From Desulfovibrio sp. (lineage in GTDB: Bacteria > Desulfobacterota > Desulfovibrionia > Desulfovibrionales > Desulfovibrionaceae): a DNA stretch of 38,077 bases. Location: positions 1 through 38,077 of the forward strand of contig JAFQED010000063.1 in assembly GCA_017415765.1 (NCBI GenBank). The letters run 5' to 3'. The translations under genes and the position numbers were made by a program. Below are positions 16,763-25,548 of this stretch, one piece after another. The notes under the pieces are model-generated. The model was not told the origin of the DNA. It saw nothing but the letters and a program-made list of their open reading frames with translations, and did no database searches. Within the stretch, counting starts at the first letter, position 1. Every line of letters begins with the position of its first letter.

Positions 16763-17572
16763 CTAGAAGAAGGCAAACCACTGATCCACCACAGCCACCA
16801 TGGGCATGGCAAAGAGCAGACTGTCGGCCCTGTCCAGGATGCCACCATGCCCCGGCAAAAGTGAGCCGGAATCCTTGACGTTGACCGAACGCTTCAACGC
16901 CGATTCAAACAGATCCCCCAACTGGGCAAAGGCATTGATGGCCACCCCCAGCAGGGCAAAGGACAGGACACCCGCGTGGCCAAACCAAAGCCCGTACAGG
17001 ATGCAGAAGAGGACACAGCCCACAAGGCTGCCTATCGCGCCCTCGGAGCTTTTCTTGGGGCTGACGCGGGGCCAGAGCTTGTGATGCCCGAAACGCGTCC
17101 CCACAAAATAGGCTGCCGTGTCCGAAATGGCCACCGCAGCGATCACGAATATCAGCTTGACCGGCGGCAGATAGGTGGCCGGCAAGAGCAGCAGGGGCAC
17201 ATAGGCCAGCCCGGCCATGAAGATGCCACTTGAGCCGAAGGCATTATCCTCTTCCACCACATCCCAGCGAAAGAGAAAGCTCAGTGCAGCCAGCACGAAG
17301 CCTGCCCCCAGGCAGACCAGGGCATCCTGCGGGCGGTGCAGCCAGGTCAGACAGAGCATGGCCCAGCCAAGGGCGATGGCACACAAACGACTGGGGATGC
17401 GCCCCTGCGGCCCCCAGAACAGGGAGTAGAACTCCCACAGGCCCAGCGCGGCCACCAGCAGGATGACGAAGAGCAGGAACCAGCCCTGCACAAAGATGGC
17501 CGTCAGCAAAACCGCTGCCAGGGCCAGCCCGGTAAGGATGCGCCGCTTGTCCACGGCATGGTCAACTGCCAT
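16763..17572 (-). CDS. cdsA: Phosphatidate cytidylyltransferase
   Basis: CdsA activates phosphatidic acid with CTP to give CDP-diacylglycerol for phospholipid synthesis. It is an integral membrane protein with about eight hydrophobic helices through 269 residues. The family signature near the C-terminus is complete: SALKRSVNVKDSGSLLPGHG then GILDRADS. It overlaps uppS by 11 bases and precedes dxr by 15. The start ATG 17572 lies inside uppS, and a basic DKRRILTG directly precedes the first helix, as expected. Confidence 0.96.
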   Translation of the reverse strand: MAVDHAVDKRRILTGLALAAVLLTAIFVQGWFLLFVILLVAALGLWEFYSLFWGPQGRIPSRLCAIALGWAMLCLTWLHRPQDALVCLGAGFVLAALSFLFRWDVVEEDNAFGSSGIFMAGLAYVPLLLLPATYLPPVKLIFVIAAVAISDTAAYFVGTRFGHHKLWPRVSPKKSSEGAIGSLVGCVLFCILYGLWFGHAGVLSFALLGVAINAFAQLGDLFESALKRSVNVKDSGSLLPGHGGILDRADSLLFAMPMVAVVDQWFAFF

Positions 17573-18290
17573 CTATCTGCTCCTGTGTTTTACCAAAACG
17601 CCGCGATCGCCCGGCATAGACAGCCAGCGCGGCGTCCAGTTCTTCCTGTCCAAAGTCCGGCCACGGCACGGGGGTGAAATACAATTCGCTGTAGGCGCAC
17701 TGGTAGAGCAGGTAGTTGCTCAGACGCTGCTCCCCACTGGTACGGATGAGCAGATCGGGGTCTGGCTGTCCTGCCGTATAGAGATGCCCGGCCAGGGTTG
17801 CCTCGTCAATGGCTTCGGCGGGCAGCCCCTCGCGCACTATGGAGCGTACCGCCTGTACCAGCTCGGCCCGGCTGCCATAGTTGAGGGCAAGGTTCAGGGT
17901 CATGGCCGTGCCCCCGGCCGTGCGCCTGATGGCATGGCGCAGGGCTGTGCGCTGGGCCAGCGGCAGACCGTCCAGATCGCCCAGCACCTTGAGACTGATG
18001 CCCTTTTCTGCCAGCAGGGGGACTTCCTGCTGCAAAAATTCCAGCAGAAGGCTGAACAGAGCTGTCACCTCGGCCCTGGGGCGGTTCCAGTTTTCGCTGG
18101 AAAAGGCATACAGGGTCAGATAGCGGATACCCAGCTCCCGGCAGCGCGTGACTATCGTGCGGACAGTTGCCGCTCCGGCCCTGTGCCCTTCCGAACGGGA
18201 AAGGCCGCGGGCTTGCGCCCAGCGGCCATTGCCATCCATGATGATGGCCAGATGAACCGGCAACGTGCCGTGAGGATCCTGCTGTAGCAT
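17562..18290 (-). CDS. uppS: Undecaprenyl diphosphate synthase (di-trans,poly-cis)
   Basis: UppS builds the C55 lipid carrier for peptidoglycan from farnesyl diphosphate and isopentenyl diphosphate. The motif IIMDGNGRWA at the N-terminus carries the essential Asp, followed by GHRAGA, LTLYAFSSENWNRP, LNYGSRAEL, and the C-terminal DLLIRTSGEQRLSNYLLYQ with its substrate Arg residues. The length of 242 is normal. The start has no obvious Shine-Dalgarno. It lies 18 bases after frr in the pyrH operon and is the typical partner of cdsA, with which it overlaps. Confidence 0.96.
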   Translation of the reverse strand: MLQQDPHGTLPVHLAIIMDGNGRWAQARGLSRSEGHRAGAATVRTIVTRCRELGIRYLTLYAFSSENWNRPRAEVTALFSLLLEFLQQEVPLLAEKGISLKVLGDLDGLPLAQRTALRHAIRRTAGGTAMTLNLALNYGSRAELVQAVRSIVREGLPAEAIDEATLAGHLYTAGQPDPDLLIRTSGEQRLSNYLLYQCAYSELYFTPVPWPDFGQEELDAALAVYAGRSRRFGKTQEQIDGS

Positions 18291-18308
18291 GGGAGACAGT
18301 CGCTTGCC

Positions 18309-18869
18309 CTAGATTTCCATGATTTCCTTTTCCTTGGCGGTACACTTCTTGTCCACCTCGGCCACAAAGCGGTCGGTGAGCTTCTGTACGTCATCCACGG
18401 AACGCTTGAGATCGTCCTCGGTAATGGCCTTGTCCTTTTCCAGCTTTTTCAGGCTGTCATTGGCATCACGGCGCACATTGCGCACGGCCACCTTGGCTTC
18501 CTCACCATACTTGCGCGAGACCTTGCCCAGCTCCTTGCGGCGTTCCTCGGTCAGCGGCGGGATGGAGATACGGATGATCTTGCCGTCATTGACCGGCGTC
18601 AGGCCCAGGTCGGATTTGAGGATAGCCTTTTCCACAGCGGCGATCCCGCCCTTGTCCCACGGCTGGATAGTCAGGGTACGGCTGTCCGGCACGGCCACGG
18701 AGGCCATCTGGCTGATGGGGGTGGGAGTTCCGTAGTAGTCGGCCTTGATGCCGTCCACCAGCGAGGTGGAGGCACGCCCGGTGCGGAGTTTGGCAAAATC
18801 CCGTTCAAGGGAGGCCAGGGCCTTTTCCATACGCTCTTCGGTGTCCAGCAGTATGCTGTCAATATCCAT
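18309..18869 (-). CDS. frr: Ribosome recycling factor
   Basis: RRF, together with EF-G, splits the post-termination ribosome. The 186-residue protein shows the whole family pattern: a helix with [23 protein letters not shown], then [20 protein letters not shown], a hinge, [12 protein letters not shown] and the long C-terminal helix KAVEDDLKRS-like segment ending [11 protein letters not shown] 18869 is supported by AAGGAG five bases upstream; the open frame continues 38 codons further but without conservation. It follows pyrH by 38 bases, as in most bacteria, with tsf and rpsB not in this window. Confidence 0.97.
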   Translation of the reverse strand: MDIDSILLDTEERMEKALASLERDFAKLRTGRASTSLVDGIKADYYGTPTPISQMASVAVPDSRTLTIQPWDKGGIAAVEKAILKSDLGLTPVNDGKIIRISIPPLTEERRKELGKVSRKYGEEAKVAVRNVRRDANDSLKKLEKDKAITEDDLKRSVDDVQKLTDRFVAEVDKKCTAKEKEIMEI

Positions 18870-18907
18870 ATCTGCTCCTTGAAAATTCTGGCGAATACCA
18901 GGGGCTG

Positions 18908-19624
18908 CTAGATGTCGTGAACGATAGTGCCAACACTTTCGCCAAGCAGGGCCCGGCGGATGTCCCCACCGAACATGCGGCACACGATGATGGGCACATG
19001 GTTGTCGCGGACAAGGGCAAAGGCCGTGGCGTCCATGACGCCAAGGCGGCGGGCCAGGGTCTCGTCATAACTGATGCTGTCAAACTTTACGGCATCAGCG
19101 TGCTTGACGGGATCCTTGTCGTAGATGCCGTCCACCTTGGTGGCCTTGATGATGGCGTCACACTTCAGCTCCATGCCGCGCAGGGCTGCCGTGGTGTCTG
19201 TGGTAAAGTAGGGATTGCCCGTACCGGCGGCGCAGATGACCACCCGCTTCTTTTCAAGGTGGCGCAGGGCGCGACGGCGGATGAAGGGTTCGCAGACTTC
19301 GCGCATATTGATGGCTGACAGCACACGGGTGGGATAGCCCTGCTTTTCCAGCATATCCTGCACGGCCAAAGCGTTGAGCACCGTGGCCAGCATCCCCATG
19401 TAATCAGCCGAGGAGCGTTCCATGCCCTTGGCCGAGCCGGAAAGCCCACGAAAGATATTGCCCCCGCCGATGACGAGGGCCATTTCCACCCCCATATCAA
19501 GCACCGTGCCGATTTCACCGCAGATGGCGGCCACGGTATCGGGATCGATGCCAGTCTTCTGTTCGCCCGCAAGGGCTTCACCGCTCAGTTTGAGCAGGAC
19601 ACGCCTGTATTTGAGTGTGGACAT
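18908..19624 (-). CDS. pyrH: Uridylate kinase
   Basis: Bacterial UMP kinase, a hexameric amino-acid-kinase-fold enzyme that makes UDP and is controlled by UTP and GTP. Recognised segments: [10 protein letters not shown] at the N-terminus, [10 protein letters not shown], the [13 protein letters not shown] helix, the [11 protein letters not shown] nucleotide loop, [12 protein letters not shown] and a C-terminal GT-I. Length is 238. The start ATG 19624 has GGAG close upstream, while the longer frame to 19681 lacks conservation. It heads the pyrH-frr-uppS-cdsA-dxr-rseP-tsaB operon with its own promoter at 19711-19738. Confidence 0.97.
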   Translation of the reverse strand: MSTLKYRRVLLKLSGEALAGEQKTGIDPDTVAAICGEIGTVLDMGVEMALVIGGGNIFRGLSGSAKGMERSSADYMGMLATVLNALAVQDMLEKQGYPTRVLSAINMREVCEPFIRRRALRHLEKKRVVICAAGTGNPYFTTDTTAALRGMELKCDAIIKATKVDGIYDKDPVKHADAVKFDSISYDETLARRLGVMDATAFALVRDNHVPIIVCRMFGGDIRRALLGESVGTIVHDI

Positions 19625-19710
19625 GGCTCCGCCTTGGCAAAAGGTACGAAAGGACGAGAGGTCACGGCCTGAAGATCCCAAAAGTTCCCGGCCTGACCTG
19701 CATCAGGCAA

Positions 19711-19738
19711 ACCATAGCAAAAAATGCCGCCAGCTCAA
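19711..19738 (-). promoter_or_regulatory. Promoter of the pyrH operon
   Basis: On the minus strand, TTGAGC (19733-19738), 16 bases, then TATGGT (19711-19716). The start would be near 19704, giving a leader of about 80 bases. The DUF4911 gene upstream ends at 19759, so read-through from it is also possible. Confidence 0.5.
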
Positions 19739-19758
19739 AGTCTTTTTGCACGGGCCGG

Positions 19759-20046
19759 TCAGTCGGCAGGAGCAGGACAGGCCGCAAAAGGCCATGCCAT
19801 GACTTCCAGCGGGACAGTTGCGGCAATGGCGGCCAAAGCGGCCCGCACTTCTGCCTCCATATCCGCGCTGAAAAAAACCTTGAGCAGGGCCGGACGACGT
19901 TCCAGCACGCTGAAACCAGCCAGATTCTCGTAACTTTCCAGCAAAAAACGGAACATGGCCACATCTGCCGTGGCAAGACGCACCAGCAGACACGCACTCT
20001 GCCGCTGTGGCGGCGGGGCTGGCCGGGGCTTGCGGCGCGGCGGCAT
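19759..20046 (-). CDS. DUF4911-like small protein
   Basis: A 95-residue cytoplasmic protein: a basic Pro/Arg-rich start (MPPRRKPRPAPPP), then a compact alpha/beta domain with LLVRLATADVAMFRFLLESYENLAGFSV and a terminal EVMAWPF strand. The pattern resembles DUF4911, short proteins of deltaproteobacteria with no known function; this match is from memory. ATG 20046 overlaps the azlD stop as TGATG, so I prefer it over the ATG at 20064. It is the last gene in the NYN-azlC-azlD series. Confidence 0.7.
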   Translation of the reverse strand: MPPRRKPRPAPPPQRQSACLLVRLATADVAMFRFLLESYENLAGFSVLERRPALLKVFFSADMEAEVRAALAAIAATVPLEVMAWPFAACPAPAD

Positions 20047-20375
20047 CAGTACAGGCCGCTCCATCGGGCCAGCACCACCAGCCCGATGCCAAAGGCAATG
20101 GTCAGAAAATAATTGCCAAATTTCCAGGCCACCAGCAGCGAGGGCAGGGCCACCACCAGAAAGAGATTGGACAGGCCCACATTGAACTGCCCTTCATAAA
20201 AAAGGACATCCGGCCCTACCAGCGCGGCCATGACAGCTACTGGCACAAAACCCAGCCAGTGCCGCAGCACAGCGGGCAGGCTATCTCCCTTGAGAAAGGT
20301 CACGGGTACGACCTTGGGCAGGATGGTCACCAGCGTGCTGCCCAGAAAGCAGAGCAGCAGGGTGGTATCAGACAT
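20046..20375 (-). CDS. azlD: AzlD-type branched-chain amino acid transport subunit
   Basis: The small partner of AzlC in a two-subunit inner-membrane exporter for branched-chain amino acids (BrnE-like). It is 109 residues with four hydrophobic helices. The family pattern TILPKVVPVTFLKGDSLPAVLRHWLGFVPVAVMAALV is clear. It overlaps azlC by eight bases and DUF4911 by one, so the three genes are co-translated. Substrate is inferred from family; related pairs may export other amino acids. Confidence 0.92.
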   Translation of the reverse strand: MSDTTLLLCFLGSTLVTILPKVVPVTFLKGDSLPAVLRHWLGFVPVAVMAALVGPDVLFYEGQFNVGLSNLFLVVALPSLLVAWKFGNYFLTIAFGIGLVVLARWSGLY

Positions 20376-21141
20376 GGCTTACCCCCTCTGGCGGGCGTTT
20401 CCAGCCGTACTTTTTGTAAAGGAGTGCAACACCCAGGCTGGCCCCCAGCACGGTGGCAAGGGCCACATTCCACTGGCTGATACCGGCAGCCTTGAGCGCG
20501 ATGGACAGGGATGCCGTAAACACGGCCACCAGCACATGCAGTCGGCTCACGCACTGCGGCACCACAAGGGCCAGAAACATGGCGGTAATGGCATAATCCA
20601 GGCCCAGCGGACGCACATCACTGACCAGCCCACCGCAAAAGGCCCCCACAGCGCAACCGCTTATCCAGCCCAGATGGGTGGCGCAGTTGCAGGTAAAAAG
20701 CGTGGTCAGGCGAAGCCGCCAGCCCTGTTGCAGGGCCGTGATGTGGACGGCAAAATTCTCATCCGTCAGGCCCAGCCCCAGCAGAAAGCGGATACCACGC
20801 GGCAGGCTTGCCATCCAGGGTGCCCACGCCGCCGACATGAGCAGATAGCGCAGGTTGACGATGGACACCGCCGCAATGATGGACAAGGCCCCGGCCCCGG
20901 CTCCCCACAGTCCGGCAAAAACAAACTGCCCGGAGCCGGAAAACATGGATACCGCCATGAGCACGGCCAGCCCCGGAGGGATGTCGTTCTTGACGGCCAG
21001 CACACCAAAGGCAAAGCCTACAGTCACATAGCCCAGGATGATGGGCAGGGCGCGGCTCAGGCCCTCGGCAAAGGCCCTGCCGGCAGAAACAGTTGGCGCA
21101 GGGCCACCACTGGCCTCGGACGCGGGGAAAGGGCTGGACAC
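20368..21141 (-). CDS. azlC: AzlC-type branched-chain amino acid transporter, large subunit
   Basis: A 257-residue inner-membrane protein with about eight hydrophobic helices. AzlC hallmarks are ALPIILGYVTVGFAFGVLA, the reentrant-like MFSGSGQFVF, NLRYLLMSAA, and LGLTDENFAV. A Ser/Pro-rich N-terminal tail of about 25 residues precedes the first helix. Together with AzlD it should form an export pair for Leu/Ile/Val. It lies 12 bases after the NYN gene and overlaps azlD. No Lrp-type regulator is seen nearby. Confidence 0.93.
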   Translation of the reverse strand: MSSPFPASEASGGPAPTVSAGRAFAEGLSRALPIILGYVTVGFAFGVLAVKNDIPPGLAVLMAVSMFSGSGQFVFAGLWGAGAGALSIIAAVSIVNLRYLLMSAAWAPWMASLPRGIRFLLGLGLTDENFAVHITALQQGWRLRLTTLFTCNCATHLGWISGCAVGAFCGGLVSDVRPLGLDYAITAMFLALVVPQCVSRLHVLVAVFTASLSIALKAAGISQWNVALATVLGASLGVALLYKKYGWKRPPEGVSHV

Positions 21142-21153
21142 GACATCCCCCTG

Positions 21154-21876
21154 TCAGCAGTTGCCGGGGCCAACGGTTTCATCGTCTTCGCTGTTTTCCT
21201 CATGGGGCCGCTGGCCCAGGCTGATGATCCGCGCTGTCTCCATCCGCTCCGGGGCGGGCAGGGGGGCTGCATCCATCATCACGCCCCCCCTGGGTTCGTC
21301 CGCGTCTGCCTTTTCCTCGCGGTAGTCGGGCCGTTCGTCCTTGAGAGCCTGCTGGATAAACCAGTCCTCACGGATACGCCAGGATGCTGCTGCCGTATAG
21401 GCCGGGGAGGAGTAGCCCACCGAAAGCAGCAGGGTGCGGCGGGCATGCTCCTGCAAGCGGATAAGCAGGGGGGTGAAGTCCGCATCGCCGGACAGGATGA
21501 TGAATTCATCAAAATGGGTGGAGTGGGAGAGGTCATCCATGCAGTCCATGACCAGATGGATGTCCGTGCTGGTCTTGCCGCGAGTGGTCAGGGGCGGGCA
21601 GTCCACCACCTGAAAGGCACTGCGGATGAAGGGATTGCGAAACTCCTGATACCGCTGCGGGTTGAGGTAGCACATCCGCTTGATGATGCGGCGGCGCACG
21701 CCATCGCCGTACAGGATGCGCAGGGAATGGTTTTCCAGCCAGCGTACCCAGCGGTAGGGCGTCAGGCCAAAGCTGCGGGCTGCCTCGGCGTCCTGTTCCA
21801 GAAAACGGGTATAGATATTGTCAAAATCCACATACAGCGCGCTGAGAACTTCATCAAAACCACTGAAACGAGCCAT
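21154..21876 (-). CDS. NYN domain (LabA/PIN-like) protein
   Basis: A 240-residue protein whose first ~180 residues form a NYN/PIN-like nuclease domain. The acidic active-site residues are seen in YVDFDNIY (residues ~15-22), KTSTDIHLVMDCMD, and FIILSGDADFTPLLIRLQEHARR. All are intact, so metal-dependent RNase activity is plausible. A C-terminal tail of about 50 residues is acidic and low-complexity. ATG 21876 has GAGGT seven bases upstream. It is the first gene before azlC-azlD-DUF4911 and downstream of, but probably separately transcribed from, thyX. RNA target is unknown. Confidence 0.88.
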   Translation of the reverse strand: MARFSGFDEVLSALYVDFDNIYTRFLEQDAEAARSFGLTPYRWVRWLENHSLRILYGDGVRRRIIKRMCYLNPQRYQEFRNPFIRSAFQVVDCPPLTTRGKTSTDIHLVMDCMDDLSHSTHFDEFIILSGDADFTPLLIRLQEHARRTLLLSVGYSSPAYTAAASWRIREDWFIQQALKDERPDYREEKADADEPRGGVMMDAAPLPAPERMETARIISLGQRPHEENSEDDETVGPGNC

Positions 21877-21970
21877 GTAATACCTCTAACTTGTTATAAA
21901 AAATATAAAACAGACCGCATGGTAGTGTGTGCGGCAGATCCAGGCAAGGGGAAATACCAGCCCGCACAGG

Positions 21971-22777
21971 CTATGCCGTGTCCTCCCCGTCTGCTTCCAG
22001 TTCATCCTGCAGATGCCCGACACTGCCGCGTCGCAGCTGTTGCAGGGCTTCATCCTTCGTCAGGATATGCCCCTTGCAGCGTGGGTGCTGGCGGCTGTTT
22101 TCCGGGCAGTAGCCCAGTTGCAGACAGTTGGGCCCGGCCCCCTCAAAGAGGTCTGGCGCGGCCTTGCGGCACAGGCGCAGCATCTTCCAGGCCAGATCGC
22201 GGATCTCGGCTTGGGCGTTGCGGCAGCAGCGGATGGCAAACCAGTCGTGCAGGGCATGGGCGTTCATAGCGATAATGGCCTTGAACTCCGTGGCCTGCGG
22301 CTTGAGGTAGCGCAGATCTTCCTCAGCCAGGCCAGCCTCAAGCCCGGCCTCATACCATTGACGGGTCAGCTCTGCCAGTTGGCGGCCGGAAAGCTGACAG
22401 GTGCTGCCGTCCGGCAGGGTCAGGGCAGCCGTAAATTCTGCGACCGCAGCGGGGTACACCACGCTGAAGCGTCGCTTGCCGCCCAGCTCGGCCCGGCCGG
22501 ACTTGATAAGATAGGAGGCCAGCCTCTTGCGTACCAGCTGGGTTTCGGTAACGCGGGAATAGCCCTCCACGGCAAAGATGAAATGGTCAAATTCCAGCGC
22601 AGCGCGATGCCCGCTGGAAAGTATGTTGCGGACTATCTGCCGCGAATAGGGAGAGGCGACTATCTCATCCAGTTCACGCTCGCTCCGCACGAAACGGGCC
22701 GCAATGTCGGTATAGATCCTGCCGCCGCCTGCCAGCAGCAGTACCCTGCCCTTGCCCGTATATTTCTCATCAAGCAT
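21971..22777 (-). CDS. thyX: ThyX-like flavin-dependent thymidylate synthase, degenerate signature
   Basis: Overall this 268-residue protein reads as ThyX, which methylates dUMP with CH2-THF and FAD. The SGHRAALEFDHFIFAVEGYSR segment and the C-terminal AGPNCLQLGYCPEN-type Cys motif are both seen in ThyX proteins. The signature RHRxxSxNExSxR, however, reads RKRLASYLIKSGR (residues 83-95): the His, Asn and Glu are replaced, and the usual LEH is LEF. It may be a divergent enzyme of this lineage or a paralogue with another role. ATG 22777 fits the family; the open frame 20 codons upstream has no conservation. It is divergent from nadK. Confidence 0.75.
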   Translation of the reverse strand: MLDEKYTGKGRVLLLAGGGRIYTDIAARFVRSERELDEIVASPYSRQIVRNILSSGHRAALEFDHFIFAVEGYSRVTETQLVRKRLASYLIKSGRAELGGKRRFSVVYPAAVAEFTAALTLPDGSTCQLSGRQLAELTRQWYEAGLEAGLAEEDLRYLKPQATEFKAIIAMNAHALHDWFAIRCCRNAQAEIRDLAWKMLRLCRKAAPDLFEGAGPNCLQLGYCPENSRQHPRCKGHILTKDEALQQLRRGSVGHLQDELEADGEDTA

Positions 22778-22873
22778 ATCTGCCCTTCTCCCCGATTTTT
22801 TGCGCGAACCGCCTCTTGATAAAGGAGATCCGTCCAATCAGTGCTGGCGCAGGGGAACACCTGTCCTGCCCCC

Positions 22874-22902
22874 TTGCGAGAAGAGGTTCAATAACGTATT
22901 TT
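22874..22902 (+). promoter_or_regulatory. Promoter of nadK, probably giving a leaderless mRNA
   Basis: TTGCGA (22874-22879), a 17-base spacer and TATTTT (22897-22902) place the transcription start at 22909-22911, which coincides with the nadK ATG. No Shine-Dalgarno is present before that ATG. Confidence 0.5.
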
Positions 22903-22910
22903 TGTTCGTT

Positions 22911-23756
22911 ATGCAAAACGTCCATCCCAAGCGTATCCTCCTGGTCAGCAAGGCAGGCCATGCCGCAGCGGGCGATTTGTGCCGCGAGGTGGCCCAATGG
23001 CTTCTGGCACGCGGGCATCAGGCCACGACCATTGCCGCCGGGCAGGACGACAGGGCCTTTGCCTCGCCGCTGGATCTGGCTATCGTGCTGGGCGGTGATG
23101 GCACCATGCTGGGCACATGCCGCCGTCTGGCCGGGCGGGCAGTCCCCATTTTGGGGATAAACTTTGGCAGGGTAGGCTTTCTGACAGAAGTCCAGCCCCA
23201 GGAATGGCAGGCCCGCCTTACGGATTGCCTGGCCGGGCGGTTGCCCTTGCGGCGCAGCCTTGTCCTGCACTGGCGGCTTTTGCGCCATGGGCAGGAACTG
23301 GCCGGAGGCCATGCCGTCAATGACGTGGTGCTGGGCCGGGGTACGCTGGCGCGGTTGGTGTGCCTGGACATTACTGTGGATGACCAGTGGCTTGGGCATC
23401 TGCACAGTGATGGCCTGGTCATTTCCACACCGCTGGGCAGCTCCAGCTACTGCGTGTCCGCAGGGGGGCCGTTGATCTGTCCCGGACTGGATGCCATGAC
23501 CTTTACCCCCATCTGCCCCTTCCTGCACGTTATCCCCCCCATGGCCTTTCCCTGCGGCTCGGTATTCCACCTGCGGGTGGATGAAGGCTCCATCGACTGC
23601 CACATCACCATTGACGGGCAGGAAGGACAGGCCGTGGCCATCGGTGATGTGATCGAGGTCTCCTGTCTGCCGGGAGCCGTGCTGATCTACGGCAGCGAGA
23701 TCCCGTTTTTTGAGCGTTTGCGCAAGCGCGGCCTGATGCCGGAGGGAAAGAAATGA
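22911..23756 (+). CDS. nadK: NAD kinase
   Basis: NadK phosphorylates NAD to NADP with ATP. It contains the GGDGTMLG motif with the catalytic Asp (residues ~62-69), NDVVLGRG, and the DGLVISTPLGSSSYCVSAGGPL segment, all intact. The length of 281 is normal. The start ATG 22911 gives MQNVHPKRILLVSK. The upstream frame reaches into the thyX region and is not conserved. It overlaps the next gene by four bases (ATGA), so the ARMT1-like protein is co-translated. The promoter lies directly upstream. Confidence 0.96.
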   Translation: MQNVHPKRILLVSKAGHAAAGDLCREVAQWLLARGHQATTIAAGQDDRAFASPLDLAIVLGGDGTMLGTCRRLAGRAVPILGINFGRVGFLTEVQPQEWQARLTDCLAGRLPLRRSLVLHWRLLRHGQELAGGHAVNDVVLGRGTLARLVCLDITVDDQWLGHLHSDGLVISTPLGSSSYCVSAGGPLICPGLDAMTFTPICPFLHVIPPMAFPCGSVFHLRVDEGSIDCHITIDGQEGQAVAIGDVIEVSCLPGAVLIYGSEIPFFERLRKRGLMPEGKK

Positions 23757-25504
23757 ACCGCCACACGCCCACGCCATGCACGGCTGCCGCCATCCGGCTG
23801 GAAGAGGACACCCGCTTTGATGCGTGGCTGTACAGTATGATGATGGATAACAACCTGGCCTTCAGGATGAATCCGCACATCATTGTCAGCCCGGAACAGT
23901 TGGCCTTTATGGTGCATCTGGACGAACAGCAGGTCTATCTGCCCTGTTCTGACAGCATTTTTCGGATGCTCTGCACGGATGACAGGGCCAGTCTGCGCCA
24001 GCCCTACAACCGCGCCTGGCGCATCATCATGCGCCTGATACGCTCCTGCCTGCCCTCGGCAGAGGAGCGGCGGCGGGTAGTGCGCTTTTGCCGCTACCGC
24101 TATGCCCAGTACATTGCCCAGGGGACGCTTATCCCCTCACGCCTGGTCAAGCGCATGACCGATCTTGTGCTGGCCCAGAGCGTCCTGCCGGACGACCCGT
24201 GGGCAGAACGGCGGCAGCTGGCCAATGCCCTGCAACAAAAAATGCTGGAGCTGCCGGAGATCCGCACCAATCTTGAGGCCATGCCGCAGGAAGCCCTCCC
24301 GGCAGACATGCCCGCAGCCCGACAACGGCTGAACCAGCTGGAGCTTGCCCGCAAGCTCTGCCTCTCGGCCTTTGCCAGAGAATGGCAGCAAGACCTGCCA
24401 CCCTCCGCCACCATCCGGCAGAAAATGCAAGAGGCCGATGCTTTGACGCGCCCCCTGTTCGGCCAACTTGCCAGCCTGGGCAAACAGCACCTGACCATCC
24501 TCTTCCTGTGTGATGCCGACGGGGGCTTTGTCTTTGACCTGGCCATGCTGCACGGCCTTATCCGTCTGGGGCATCGGGTCATTTGCGCGGTCAAGGCGGG
24601 CTTCTATTTCTTTGCGCCCACCCGCAGCGATCTGCAGACCGATCCCACGCTGGAACCGTGGCTGCGCAAGGCCTTCGTGCTGCACGACCCGCAGGTAAGC
24701 AAAAACGACCTGCTCCACCACCTGCGCGAACACAAGCTGGTGTTCATCGACGATGGCACGCGTGAACGCCTCAACCTCTACCGCGTCTCGGTGACATTTT
24801 CCCGCGCCTGGAAGGAGGCCGACCTCGTTATTGCCAAGGGCTGGCGTATGGCTGATACCTTGCTCGGCACGAGCCACAGCTTCACCCGCGACATTATCTG
24901 CTACTGGCAGGACGCCCAGGGCCTGCATGTGGAGCTGCGCCCCCACGCGCCGCAGGTGCGCAAGTTCAGCGAGGAGGACATCGCCGCCCAGTCCGATGCC
25001 ATTATCAAGGAGATGCGTCAGGCCAGGGCAGCGGGGCGCACGGTCATGTTCTACAGCTGCATCATTGGCAGCATCCCCGGCCAGACCGCACAGGCCATTG
25101 AACTGGCCTGCACCTTTGTGGGCAGCCTGCGCCAGCGGATGGACAATGTCATGATCATCAATCCGGCTGAACATTTTGTGGAAGGCATGGACGGTGACGA
25201 CCTCATGTACATGTGGGAGCGCGTCCAGCGCAGCGGCTTTATTGACGTCTGGCGTTTCCAGACCTTTGAAGACATTGAGGAAAGTTTCGCCATCCTTGGG
25301 CGCAAGGTCCCCCCGCAATGGTCGGGCAAGGATGCCACCTACTCCACGGGCTGCACCAAGGAAATGCGCATCGCGCTGGACATGCAGGCCAAATTCCGCG
25401 AAATGCAGATCATCGGGCCAGACCCCCGGCTTTTCTTCCGCCGGGGGGAATACGGCGTGGGCAAGTATTTTGATGCCACCATCAGCCGCCCCAGTGCGCG
25501 CTGA
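23753..25504 (+). CDS. Large ARMT1/DUF89-like protein
   Basis: A 583-residue cytoplasmic protein. The C-terminal half (from about residue 235) resembles DUF89/ARMT1 (protein-glutamate methyltransferase or damage-control phosphatase). [20 protein letters not shown] aligns with the metal site D-N-(S/A)-G, with the Asn replaced by Ala. [17 protein letters not shown] and [15 protein letters not shown] match the later KG segment. The N-terminal half (CxxxR-rich helices, Arg/Leu-rich) is the less familiar part of that fold. Cys occur at several places but not as CxxC. It starts four bases inside nadK and ends 45 bases before gatB. Function in this group is unknown, and association with NAD(P) metabolism is only inferred from context. 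Confidence 0.6.
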   Translation: MNRHTPTPCTAAAIRLEEDTRFDAWLYSMMMDNNLAFRMNPHIIVSPEQLAFMVHLDEQQVYLPCSDSIFRMLCTDDRASLRQPYNRAWRIIMRLIRSCLPSAEERRRVVRFCRYRYAQYIAQGTLIPSRLVKRMTDLVLAQSVLPDDPWAERRQLANALQQKMLELPEIRTNLEAMPQEALPADMPAARQRLNQLELARKLCLSAFAREWQQDLPPSATIRQKMQEADALTRPLFGQLASLGKQHLTILFLCDADGGFVFDLAMLHGLIRLGHRVICAVKAGFYFFAPTRSDLQTDPTLEPWLRKAFVLHDPQVSKNDLLHHLREHKLVFIDDGTRERLNLYRVSVTFSRAWKEADLVIAKGWRMADTLLGTSHSFTRDIICYWQDAQGLHVELRPHAPQVRKFSEEDIAAQSDAIIKEMRQARAAGRTVMFYSCIIGSIPGQTAQAIELACTFVGSLRQRMDNVMIINPAEHFVEGMDGDDLMYMWERVQRSGFIDVWRFQTFEDIEESFAILGRKVPPQWSGKDATYSTGCTKEMRIALDMQAKFREMQIIGPDPRLFFRRGEYGVGKYFDATISRPSAR

Positions 25505-25548
25505 ACAACAGCCAAGGGCGCGCTGCGCCGCAGGAGATGACACCCATC

